A DNA stretch of 64,000 bases from positions 1-64,000 of the forward strand of contig NZ_JACIAH010000015.1 of NCBI RefSeq assembly GCF_014194695.1, given 5' to 3'. A program made the translations under genes and the position numbers. Under the pieces are notes generated by a model. That model worked only from the letters and a program-made list of their open reading frames with translations. It was not told where the DNA came from and did not search any database. Position 1 is the stretch's first letter; every line of letters starts with the position of its first letter. Below, in pieces: positions 1 to 8,715 of the stretch. The DNA comes from Rhizobium sp. BK399. Lineage in GTDB: Bacteria > Pseudomonadota > Alphaproteobacteria > Rhizobiales > Rhizobiaceae.

Positions 1-3000
1 GGCCTGGATCTGGATCGGGCTGGAGAACTTTGCGGTTTGCCAACCGCTGAGAGACTCGTTGGTGAAAGTTACAGTCGTCAGGAGCGTGCCGTCAGAACTC
101 CAGATCGATCCGGTGTGCGCCCCAGTGTCGCCGGCCGCCTTATAGAAACGAATTCCGGTAATCGTACCGCTGCTCGATGAGGTGAACTTCATGCCCAACT
201 CGACCGCGGATCGGTCGCTAAAGGCTTGTCCGGTCGGACCTTCATTTGGCTGAAACAGCGAAACGCCGGCCGCAACTTCCTCCACGGAAAGGCTCACGCT
301 TCCCTGGTCGGTGCCACCTCGTCCATCTGAGAGGGTGTAGCTGAAGCTTGCCGGACCAACGTAATTGGCGTTCGGTGTAAAGATCACGTTGCCCGTTTGA
401 GTGTCCAGCGCAACCGTTCCGTTGACTGCATTGCCAACCCCGGAAATGGTAAGTACGTCACCATTGGCGTCGGTATCGTTTGCTATCAGAGAGGCGAATG
501 ACAGTGTCAGGCTGCCGTTGCGTGCGATGGTGAACCCGCCGTCGTCGGTTGCCACAGGTGCCGTGTTGGGACCGGCGTCAAACACAACATCGACCCAATA
601 GTTCGAACCGCCAGGGCTATTGCCCGGGAAAGTACTGCTGGCGCCGTATGCATAAACACCGCCACCATCGACTGCCTTCAGCACGCCATTTGCGTATGTC
701 GAACCGGGACCAAAATAGTTCTCGGTGACAGAATAGTAGCCGTTGCTATGGTAGGAGGCGACGAATGTCGTCCCTGCGGGGATATGAATTGGCGAGGAGA
801 AGGTAACTGTCTGCCAGCCCGAAATGGACTCGCCTGTCGATACGCCTGTGGCGAGCAACGTGCCATTGGCATCCCACAGACTGACCGTATGCTCACCAAT
901 GTTATAGAAACCCTTGTAGAAGCGAATTCCTTCAACGAAGCCACCGATGGTTGACTGAAAACGGATCCCGAGTTCGACACCGTCGCGGTCGATCGCAGTC
1001 TCGAGCGCTGGCTTTGATGCCAGTGTCCAAAGGCCGGTAGTATCCGGCAGTGTAATTGTAACCTGCTTTCCGGATGATGGCGTCTCCACGTTGACGCTGT
1101 CGTCGACGGCACGCGACATGACCGTATAGGTGCCGCTCGCCTGGACGACCCAATTGTAGCTCCAGTTCTCGCGTCCGGATGCCTTGAACCAATGTTGTCC
1201 GCCGTCAGTGGATACCTCGATACCGGCGATAATCCCCCCGCCGAAGTCCTGGGCCGTTCCAGCGATCGTGACGTGCTGGCCTTCGACGAAACTCGCACCA
1301 ATGATTGGCGACGTAATCGTTGATGTTGGCTTGACGTTGTCAGTGGACTGCGTCGCGAGAATAAGGCTGGCATCCAGCGTCGTTGGCTGGATTCCCATAT
1401 CCGCGAACATGTTGACCATAGCCTGCTGGACGTTCGGGTCTGTCGGCGTTTCCGGTCCTTCATGCTGATCGTTCAATCCCCACGACCAGAATACGGTGCC
1501 TGCGCCGAATACCAGCGCTCCGCTTGCGGCTCGATACATCGTCAGGCTATGATTTACGACGGCATCGCCGATGGTAGTGCCATAGTCCCGAAGATAGGTG
1601 TTCACTGCCACTGTGGACAGGGACAGGTTGATCAGCCCGTCTGGTCGGAACCCATTTTCGACGTCAGAATCCCATTCGTAGCCGAGCAGGTTCTGAACGA
1701 GATTGTATGTTTCTCCGGGCTGTAGGTTGGCAACGTCGGTGTTTCGCCAGAAGCGCAGGTTCGAATAGTCATAGGGGATGGAAATTGTATCAAGCCGGTA
1801 GCTGTCGACGGTGAACATGGTTCCGGTCAGCGAATTCTCCGGCTCCTGTCCGGGGTCCGCGTAGCGTGGATCGCGCCACGTGCCGGTACCGACACTGCTC
1901 GGATCCGTGCTGGTCCCCCAAGTCTCCTTGTAGCAAACCATGGTCCGGTAGGCTTGGCCGTTGCCATCAATGCTGCTTTCCCACCGCACCTTCCAATAAC
2001 ATTCGTTGCCGCTCCAGAATGCAAGGTTGACGCCGCTATCCCGTGCCGCCTCGACGTTGGCACGTTGTTCGGCAGACCAGTATTCGTCATGCCCGACGGA
2101 GAGATAAGCTTGGTGGTTGAGGAGCAGATTGCCATTGCGGGCAGCATCGACGCCCGTCACATACGACACGTCGTATCCGTTCTGCTCCAACCACTGGATC
2201 GCCGAATGTTCGACGCCAAAGATGAAGTCATGCGTGCCGCCAACGGGGCTGGTGTTGGTGATGATGGGGCGGTTGTAGCTGATCGCCGATGCGCGGCCGA
2301 TTGCCGTCAGGCCGCAACTGCAATTGGGAGGCAGGTAGCCGATCATATCAGCCGGGTCGACAGGCACCTGTCCGTAGTAAAGGCTCGCCCCACCCCAGGC
2401 ATTATAGGCCTGCCAGGTCGTATCCGAGGTCTGGAAGACGATGTCGCTTGTTGAGGCATCGTCGCGCACCACAAACGGGATAATGCTGGCGTCTTCGACG
2501 CCATCCTCGCGGACCAGTCTGGCGAAATAAACGCCCGATACTGCGTCCCCTGGGATCTCCCAGCTTGCCGAAACCGACCAGTTGCCGCAATCGATCAGGC
2601 CGAGCGACATATCGACGATCGGATGCGGCTGGATCTGAGCCGTCGTCAGGGACTTGTCGATCGAGGCAACCTTGCGCGCGCCGTCGCCGCCGTAATAGCC
2701 GAGACGATAAATGTCGATGCGGTAGTGGGTCGAGTCCGTTGCGATCTTGAAGTCAACGGTCTGGCCGATATTGGTACTAATCTCGGTCGCAAAGCCCTGG
2801 ATGGTACCGCCGCCGTCGCCGTCGATGCCCCATTCGCTGATCGGGTTGCCCTGCTTCATGTTTTCGAGGGCAATCTTGTTCAGCGTCGGAGTAGCCGCTA
2901 CCGTCTGAGTGACGGCCACCACCGTTGTTGTTGATGCGGTCGCAGCGAGGGTCATCGGCGCTGGCGCGGCGGACGCATCTTGCTCAGTGGTTCCCACGTC

Positions 3001-3528
3001 AGCCGTTGCCACGCCAGTGGTTCCGACGATTGCAGCCGAAAACGTCATGGCCGGAATACTCGACGTATCGGTCGTGCTTGAGACCGGCAGCGTGACGTCA
3101 GAGGCAACCGACAGAGAGGACTCTAGCGAGATCGCGGCAAGTGGTGTGGAAGGATCGGGGGGCAATACGGTACGGGGCTGAGCTGTCGTCTCTGGATCAG
3201 TAGCGGAGGAGCTTGCCGTCGATGTCGCATCGGCGGTCAGCGTCCGGCTAGCTCCACCGGTCGCGTCGCTTGTGGAGGTAGCGCTTGAAGCCGGCGACAT
3301 TTGCGTCGCGGCTGGATCATTCGTCAAAGGAGACAGAGTGGTTTGCGATCCCGTGAGCGAGTTCACGGAGCCGACAGCGCTGGGATCAGTAATCTGCGGA
3401 GCACCGGCTGACGAACCAACAGCTGCGTTCGCGAGAAGAGAGCCGCCCGTTGCCACTGCGCTGTAAACGGTCGACGTGCCGCCGAACGCGCTCAGATAGT
3501 CACGGTTCTTGATGTTGATCCTCAGCAT
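1..3528 (-). CDS. Large modular protein with N,N-dimethylformamidase-like domain, Ig/cadherin-like repeats and two DUF4082 domains (partial)
   Basis: An uninterrupted frame of 1176 codons starts at ATG 3528 and runs off the left edge, so the C-terminus is missing. Residues 1-210 are low complexity (Ala/Ser/Thr/Pro) without an obvious signal peptide. Residues about 213-715 resemble the C-terminal domain of the N,N-dimethylformamidase large subunit family (motifs YNAWGGASLYYG, GHDEYWS, FWSGNECYW). An Ig-like domain covers about 720-822, a DUF4082 domain about 830-985 (ELGIRFQ, GIRFYKG, GWQTVTFSSPI), a cadherin-like repeat about 990-1083 (NTAPVATDDGG, NDTDANGD) and a second DUF4082 domain begins near 1087. 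This domain mix is known from large exported proteins. The amidohydrolase role and any carbohydrate or surface function are inferences. The missing C-terminus would show whether it carries a type I secretion signal. Confidence 0.85.
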   Translation of the reverse strand, partial: MLRINIKNRDYLSAFGGTSTVYSAVATGGSLLANAAVGSSAGAPQITDPSAVGSVNSLTGSQTTLSPLTNDPAATQMSPASSATSTSDATGGASRTLTADATSTASSSATDPETTAQPRTVLPPDPSTPLAAISLESSLSVASDVTLPVSSTTDTSSIPAMTFSAAIVGTTGVATADVGTTEQDASAAPAPMTLAATASTTTVVAVTQTVAATPTLNKIALENMKQGNPISEWGIDGDGGGTIQGFATEISTNIGQTVDFKIATDSTHYRIDIYRLGYYGGDGARKVASIDKSLTTAQIQPHPIVDMSLGLIDCGNWSVSASWEIPGDAVSGVYFARLVREDGVEDASIIPFVVRDDASTSDIVFQTSDTTWQAYNAWGGASLYYGQVPVDPADMIGYLPPNCSCGLTAIGRASAISYNRPIITNTSPVGGTHDFIFGVEHSAIQWLEQNGYDVSYVTGVDAARNGNLLLNHQAYLSVGHDEYWSAEQRANVEAARDSGVNLAFWSGNECYWKVRWESSIDGNGQAYRTMVCYKETWGTSTDPSSVGTGTWRDPRYADPGQEPENSLTGTMFTVDSYRLDTISIPYDYSNLRFWRNTDVANLQPGETYNLVQNLLGYEWDSDVENGFRPDGLINLSLSTVAVNTYLRDYGTTIGDAVVNHSLTMYRAASGALVFGAGTVFWSWGLNDQHEGPETPTDPNVQQAMVNMFADMGIQPTTLDASLILATQSTDNVKPTSTITSPIIGASFVEGQHVTIAGTAQDFGGGIIAGIEVSTDGGQHWFKASGRENWSYNWVVQASGTYTVMSRAVDDSVNVETPSSGKQVTITLPDTTGLWTLASKPALETAIDRDGVELGIRFQSTIGGFVEGIRFYKGFYNIGEHTVSLWDANGTLLATGVSTGESISGWQTVTFSSPIHIPAGTTFVASYHSNGYYSVTENYFGPGSTYANGVLKAVDGGGVYAYGASSTFPGNSPGGSNYWVDVVFDAGPNTAPVATDDGGFTIARNGSLTLSFASLIANDTDANGDVLTISGVGNAVNGTVALDTQTGNVIFTPNANYVGPASFSYTLSDGRGGTDQGSVSLSVEEVAAGVSLFQPNEGPTGQAFSDRSAVELGMKFTSSSSGTITGIRFYKAAGDTGAHTGSIWSSDGTLLTTVTFTNESLSGWQTAKFSSPIQIQA

Positions 3529-3873
3529 GAAATCCACCCCCCAGTCGCAAATGCAGCAGGTGTCAATCGTGTCATGTTTGCCGCGAAAGTGTACGACAGC
3601 AAAGAGCGGTACTCGACGTTGCAGACCCTACGCCGATAGGATGATATGGCACTCGCCGACCTGAGCTAGCGAGGAATTGGTCGAGAAAACCGACATGCCT
3701 CGATGCTTGCATGTTGCCTCCGCGAAGTGATCCGGAAGCACGCTTCAGGCTCGTCTATAGTTCATTTTTCCAAGTTGCTCAGGCGCTGCTACAGATCGAG
3801 ACTAAGTAACTAAACGCTCATCGCCGCAGCGAGCGAAGGCGATGAAGCTAGCTGCACAATTGGGCGGATCCAG
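3529..3873. other. Intergenic region, promoter side of the large modular gene
   Basis: About 345 bases between divergent genes. I see no convincing coding frame, RNA gene or strong inverted repeat. It should contain the promoter of the large minus-strand gene; a purine-rich stretch just before ATG 3528 (reading GGGGTGGATTTC on the minus strand) is the likely ribosome binding site. Confidence 0.4.
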
Positions 3874-4482
3874 GTGCCGTATCACTTCGATTGGAGGCCG
3901 GGAATCGGTGATCCCACGATTGGCGGATGGATTACCGTCGCACTCTATTTTGTTGCATGCGTGAGCTGCCGCAGGACGATGGCAACCGTCCTTTCACCGG
4001 GCTCGAGCAAGCAATTTGACGGCTTCATCTGGCGTGGAATTGCCATCATGTTTTTCTTACTGGGCATAAACAAGCAACTCGACCTCCAGTCCGCTTTCAC
4101 GGAGATTGGCCAGATGATCGCTGCATCAGAGGGGTGGTATGACGAGCGTCGAACGGTACAGTTCTACTTTATCATAGGCGTTGTCTTTATCATAGGCGTT
4201 GTCGCCCTTTGCGCGGTTGCGTTGCCAATAGCGGCTTTCTTCGCAAGAAGACTCCCACACCAAATTTGGCTGGCCCTCGCGGGATCGATGCTTGTGGTGG
4301 GCTACGGCGTCATTCGAGCAGCATCTTTTTATCATTTCGACCAATTCATCGGCAGCCACCTATGGGGCCTCAAGTGGAACTGGGTCCTTGAGATGACGGG
4401 TATTGTCATCGTGCTGCTCGCGAGCGAATGGCGGCGAGCAGAACTCCATCGTCAGATGCGGCGACGGACGATTCTCCAATAG
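3874..4482 (+). CDS. Integral membrane protein of unknown function
   Basis: 202 residues starting at GTG 3874; no better ATG is in frame. The sequence shows about five hydrophobic segments: near residues 17-30, 52-66, 97-125, 130-150 and 172-186. Charged, Arg-rich residues end the protein (ERRRAELHRQMRRR-like tail), consistent with a cytoplasmic C-terminus. I do not recognise the family. It stands alone between the divergent modular gene and a decayed LacI gene, so context gives no role. Codon pattern and continuous membrane topology make it a real gene rather than a chance frame. Confidence 0.6.
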   Translation: MPYHFDWRPGIGDPTIGGWITVALYFVACVSCRRTMATVLSPGSSKQFDGFIWRGIAIMFFLLGINKQLDLQSAFTEIGQMIAASEGWYDERRTVQFYFIIGVVFIIGVVALCAVALPIAAFFARRLPHQIWLALAGSMLVVGYGVIRAASFYHFDQFIGSHLWGLKWNWVLEMTGIVIVLLASEWRRAELHRQMRRRTILQ

Positions 4483-4797
4483 ACGATGCGATGATCAGCG
4501 CATTTCGCGGACTTAGCGGGCGCGGCCCAGCATTGATCCGTCTCTGTCAAAAGAGAACGAACGCCGCAAATTCAATCCAAGGGTCTGCGTAAGGCAGAGA
4601 CCGAGAAATGTCGGGTCCCTAGCACGCTCATGCGCTCGTTCCACAGGATGTTCCCAATATACAAACGCGGGCAAGTGTAGGCGAACCCAACAGCGACTTT
4701 GACCAAGACCGTCATAAAAGTTTCATCCGGCACTGCCGGCGGGAGGCTTGCACGCTTTTGCAGCAATATGCAAAATCTTGCAAATGGAGATCGAGCC
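4483..4797. other. Intergenic region with no recognised feature
   Basis: About 315 bases. Several short frames cross it on both strands but none has family-like sequence or a good ribosome binding site. Nothing else is visible. Confidence 0.35.
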
Positions 4798-5783
4798 GTG
4801 TCCGCAAAAGTGTTTGTGAGCAGCCAGGAAGTGGCTGAAAAGGCGGGGTCTCACGATCTGCGGTGTCGCGGACATTTACGCCGGGCGCCAGCGTGTCCCA
4901 AGAGACGCGCCGGCGCGTGCTCGAAGCAGCCGAGGCGCTTGGGTACCACATCAATGAACTTGCTCGCGGTCTCATGCGAAATGAGAGCGGCATCGTCTGC
5001 CTGATCGTCTCCGACGTTGCAACGCCCTACCGTTCTGCCCTTTTTGGAACAGCTTACACTGCTGGTTCAGAACGCTGGCAAGGTCGCGATGCTTGTCAAT
5101 ACGGACCGTGCCGATGGCAGTGTTGATCGTACTCTCAGGCAAGCGATCCGTTATCGCGCGGATGCGTCAATCATTCTCTCCGGCATGCCTGATAAGTCCA
5201 TTGCCGAGCTTTACCTGCGCAACGGGCAGCGTCTCGTCCTTATCAATCGCGACGATGCGCAGCCCGGCCCGCTGCGGATCAACCTCGATGACTACGAGGA
5301 CGCCGGACGCGTGGTGACGGCGCTCGTCCGGGCCGGATGTCGAAAGCTCGAATTCGCCAAGTCCAACGCGGGAACACCGAGCCTCATAGCCAGAGAGCGG
5401 GGCTTCATCGCTGCGGCAAGGGCCCTTGGAATGGAGGTTTCAGTCGAGCGTCATGGGTGGACGGGCTGCGAAGCGGGCAGGGTCCTGGCTCAGCGAATAT
5501 TGACGCGCGCAGAGCGCCCGGATGCGGTCTTCTGCGCAACCGACCTCCTGGCTTGCGGTTTCATGGACGCAACGCGTCAATACCGGGCGAGTTATGCATC
5601 GCGGGCTTCGACGATATCGAGCAGGCCTCGTGGTCTTCCTACGACCTGACAACCGTTGGCCGTTTTCTACGATCGCTTCAAACGCAGTCGAATGGTTTTC
5701 GAGGGCCACAGTCGGAGAATGGGGTGCAGTCGATCAAGCTTCATGCCGAACTGATCTGGCGGGGATCAATCAGGGGGGCATAG
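4798..5783 (+). pseudogene. LacI-family transcriptional regulator, frameshifted
   Basis: Pieces of one LacI-type repressor appear in order but in changing frames. GTG 4798 opens with the helix-turn-helix (VSSQEVAEKAG). A shift near 4848 moves to another frame for VSRTFTPGASVSQETRRRV and the hinge (GYHINELARGLM). A shift near 5046 moves to the sugar-binding core (EQLTLLVQNAGKVAMLV through CATDLLACGF). A further shift near 5581-5588 leads to GELCIAGFDDIEQASW, and another near 5655 precedes the usual C-terminal end (LHAELIWRGSIRG). At least three, probably four, frame changes mean no full-length regulator can be made. Downstream is the convergent prepilin peptidase gene; the original target genes are not recognisable here. 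Confidence 0.85.
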
Positions 5784-5796
5784 CGCCCACGGCCTC

Positions 5797-6381
5797 TCAG
5801 AATAACGGGAGGTTGCTCCACTGTGCCAGGTACCACCCGGCCCAGATGGCAGGTGCCAGAAACGACGCGTAGGGGATGCGAGCCGTTGCGGGCCAATGGC
5901 CCTGGTGCCTGCTTTTGGCGAGAACAAAAAGAAGTGCGGCAAGGGTACCGAGAAAGACGACAAGGGCGAATTGCTGCCATCCGACCCATACGCCGGCAGC
6001 CGCACCGAGCTTTACGTCGCCAAGCCCAAGTCCCTCGATACCACGCAGCCTCAAGTAAACCTCACGTACCAGAAGCAGTGATCCGCCGGTGAGCGCTGCA
6101 TCTGCAATGATACCAAGCAATGACCTCTCCACATCGTCACCCAGCGGATCGAGACCGAGCAGGAATGCGCCGACCCCGATCGCTGCCAGCGCGAGATTCA
6201 GAAGGTTAGGAACCCTGAAATTGAGCCAGTCCTCGATTGTAACCAAGGTCACCAGGGCGGCAAGCACCGCGCCGAGGGTTGCGCGCGGCAATGGCAGGGT
6301 CGTCAATCCGACCACAAGGGCAGCCAGTGCCGCGATCGCCACTGCTGCCAGACGTGTATCGATGGTTTTTGGCCACTGCAC
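5797..6381 (-). CDS. gspO: Prepilin peptidase, A24 family, minimal form (GspO-like)
   Basis: An integral membrane aspartic peptidase that would trim the leader peptides of the pseudopilins GspG-K of this locus. The two family aspartate motifs are visible: IEDWLNFRVPN near the N-terminus and GLGLGDVKLG in the second half, among about six hydrophobic helices. It lacks the N-terminal cytoplasmic methyltransferase-type domain of longer GspO/PilD enzymes, so it may only cleave. I chose GTG 6381, which overlaps the gspD stop by one base (TAGTG) and has an AAGG-type site upstream; a GTG at 6411 in the same frame would add ten residues. It is the last gene of a gspD-gspO unit. Confidence 0.85.
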   Translation of the reverse strand: MQWPKTIDTRLAAVAIAALAALVVGLTTLPLPRATLGAVLAALVTLVTIEDWLNFRVPNLLNLALAAIGVGAFLLGLDPLGDDVERSLLGIIADAALTGGSLLLVREVYLRLRGIEGLGLGDVKLGAAAGVWVGWQQFALVVFLGTLAALLFVLAKSRHQGHWPATARIPYASFLAPAIWAGWYLAQWSNLPLF

Positions 6382-8504
6382 TATTTGACCTTGCGCCCGC
6401 CCATTCCCCACATTTTCGACTGCAGCTCCTCGGCGACGCTTTGCGCATCGCGACCGTCACGAATGACCATGGGCCTGATCAGGATCAGAAGCTCTGTCCG
6501 GGTATTGGCGCGGTTCTTGCTGCCGAACAGATTGCCGACGACCTTCATCCGATTGAGGCCCGGGATGCCGTCCTTTGCGCGCTGTGCCTGTTCGCTGATC
6601 AAGCCGCCGAGCAGCACAGTCTGGCCGTCGACGACGGACACGGAACTCGAAATGCTCCGGTTGGAAATCGTCGGCGTCAGGCTGTCCGGCGACGAAGACG
6701 AGGAGATCTCCTGTTCGATGCGCATTGCTACGACACCGTTCTCGGCGATGCGTGGGCGGACATTCATGATGATGCCGGTATCGCGATATTGCACCTCGTT
6801 GCTGACAGGCGCATCAGCCGCGTCTACAGGGGTAACGGTGCGCGTGATGATCGGGATCTGGTCGCCGACCTGGAAGCGCGCAACTTCGTTTTCCAGCACG
6901 ACGAGAGACGGGGACGACAGGATCTGAACGTCTGTGACCTTGTCGAGGGCGCTGATGATGATGTCAGGGCTGCTTTCGGAGCCAAGAACGAAATTGAAGC
7001 CGGGCACTTCGCGCGCGATATTGTCGGCGAGCACGTTGAAGAGGCCAACCGAACCGTTGTCCGATCCCGCTCCGAGGTGATGGCTCTTGACGAAATACTG
7101 GACGCCGAAACGCATGTCGTCGGTCAGGCGCACTTCGGCCATCGTGACGCTGATTGCCACCTGTAACTGCGGCACGTCAATCCGGGTCAGCGCACCGAGC
7201 ACCCGCTGGCGCATTTCGAGATCGCCGTAGATCACAATGGAATTGTTCGAAGGGTCGGCACGAATGCGCACCGCGTCGGCACCGAGTTCGTTTGATGTCG
7301 GTTGACCGAAGCGCGCAGGATCGATCTCGGCCGTGTCGGTTCCGCCGCCGCCGGTTTGGCCGGCACTTGCGTCCGCTGGCTGGGCAGCAGCATCGGCGGT
7401 GTCAGCAGACGCTGGAGTTGCCCCTGGTTTTTCGTCGCTTTCCGTGTCGTCGCCAGTCGAGAACAGCTTTTGCAGCAGCTCGGCAATCTTCGTCGCGTCC
7501 CGGTATTTCACGCGGTAGACATGCACGCTCTGCCCGAAATCGGGGTTTTCCCGGTCGAGCCGACGAACCCATGTCTGCGCGCGCTCCGTCAGCGTGCGGC
7601 TTTGCGACACCGCCAGAATTGCGCGAAGACGCGGCATCGGCATGAACTGGATTGCACCGTTCTCGCTGCCCTTGGCCGCGAATATGCGTTCGAGTTCAGG
7701 TATAACAGCCTCGGGCCGGGCATTCTGCAGTGGTAGAATGCCAACCGCCTGATCCTTCATCCAGTCGACATCGAACGCGCCTGCCGTTTCGATCGCGGCC
7801 TGGCGGTCAGCACCACTGCCGGCGATGACCAGCAGATTGCGTGTCGTTTCCACACGAATTGCGCCAGGCCTTGCGCCGAAGCCATCGATCAGACGGGCAA
7901 GCGTCTGTGCGCCGATATAGCGGACGGGAAGGATGGTGATGCCGAAGCCAGGGCCGCTTCCCCTGACCGTTGTCTGCCCAGCTACGGCCGAACCGGCTTC
8001 AACGATCTGGTAGGCGTTGCCACGCTTCACGAGGTCGGCGCCATTCATGTTCAGGAGCGTTTCCAGGATCGACAGCAGTTCGCCCTTTGCGACCGGGCGG
8101 GCCGTCGAAAGCGTCACCGAGCCCGAGACCTTCGGATCGATCGTATAGGTCTGGCCAAGCGTGTCGCCGAGGATTGCCTGAACCACTTCACGCAGCTCTG
8201 CGCCCTGGAAGTTCAGGTTGACCTCGCCTGCGGCCGGCGTCTGCCCCGTATGGATAGGGTCTACGACCCCATCGCCCGGCGTCACAAATGTGACTGCCTG
8301 GAGGGGGCCCGAGCTCGTTGCGTTGTGAGACGCCACCGATCCGTCAGGGCGCGGCGAACGAGCGGACAGGTCTGCATTCGTCACGGAACCGAGGATAGAC
8401 TTGGGGCTATCCATGGAACCATGATCGGGCAGCACGCATCCGGTGGCCAACACACACCATCCGAACAGCAGGCCTGCACGACCAATTGCACTGCTAGGTC
8501 CCAT
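6381..8504 (-). CDS. gspD: Type II secretion outer-membrane secretin GspD
   Basis: 707 residues. The N-terminus is a lipoprotein-type signal with Cys23 in LATGC. Then come N-domains with the STN/secretin repeats (LNFQGAELREVVQAILGDTL, LPVRYIGAQTLARLIDGFG, VYRVKYRDATKIAELLQKL), an Ala/Asp/Gly-rich insertion near residues 350-385, and the C-terminal secretin domain (VSVTMAEVRLTDDMRFG, VGDQIPIITRTV, VLLGGLISE, ELLILIRPMVI). It forms the outer-membrane channel of the secretion system. The lipid anchor may replace a separate GspS pilotin, which I do not see in the window. It starts at ATG 8504, divergent from gspE, and overlaps the prepilin peptidase gene by one base. Confidence 0.95.
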   Translation of the reverse strand: MGPSSAIGRAGLLFGWCVLATGCVLPDHGSMDSPKSILGSVTNADLSARSPRPDGSVASHNATSSGPLQAVTFVTPGDGVVDPIHTGQTPAAGEVNLNFQGAELREVVQAILGDTLGQTYTIDPKVSGSVTLSTARPVAKGELLSILETLLNMNGADLVKRGNAYQIVEAGSAVAGQTTVRGSGPGFGITILPVRYIGAQTLARLIDGFGARPGAIRVETTRNLLVIAGSGADRQAAIETAGAFDVDWMKDQAVGILPLQNARPEAVIPELERIFAAKGSENGAIQFMPMPRLRAILAVSQSRTLTERAQTWVRRLDRENPDFGQSVHVYRVKYRDATKIAELLQKLFSTGDDTESDEKPGATPASADTADAAAQPADASAGQTGGGGTDTAEIDPARFGQPTSNELGADAVRIRADPSNNSIVIYGDLEMRQRVLGALTRIDVPQLQVAISVTMAEVRLTDDMRFGVQYFVKSHHLGAGSDNGSVGLFNVLADNIAREVPGFNFVLGSESSPDIIISALDKVTDVQILSSPSLVVLENEVARFQVGDQIPIITRTVTPVDAADAPVSNEVQYRDTGIIMNVRPRIAENGVVAMRIEQEISSSSSPDSLTPTISNRSISSSVSVVDGQTVLLGGLISEQAQRAKDGIPGLNRMKVVGNLFGSKNRANTRTELLILIRPMVIRDGRDAQSVAEELQSKMWGMGGRKVK

Positions 8505-8715
8505 CTCCCCTCAACTGATTCTCTAGCTTCCAGTATCCGAACCTAGCATTTTTCAGGGGGCGCGTTATCGCTAATGGCGACTATGCACATCTTACAGTAG
8601 GCAAACCGTAACGGCCTGATATCTTACCCAAAGGTCGGCATGGACTTGTCGTTCAACTTGGCGGACGCTGTTGCAAATCGCAGGAAGGACGCAGCGCAGA
8701 CGAGGCGATATCTGG
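8505..8715. promoter_or_regulatory. Divergent promoter region gspD/gspE
   Basis: About 210 bases between the start codons of gspD (minus) and gspE (plus). Both transcription units must start here. I do not see a clear operator repeat; the stretch is locally AT-richer around 8520-8600. An in-frame TTG at 8671 would lengthen GspE, but ATG 8716 has a better-placed GAGGCG site. Confidence 0.4.

Noticed and set aside
678..1463. 261-codon minus-strand frame within the large modular gene
   Set aside because: Different frame from the real protein, which reads through without stops and shows DUF4082 and Ig motifs at the same place.
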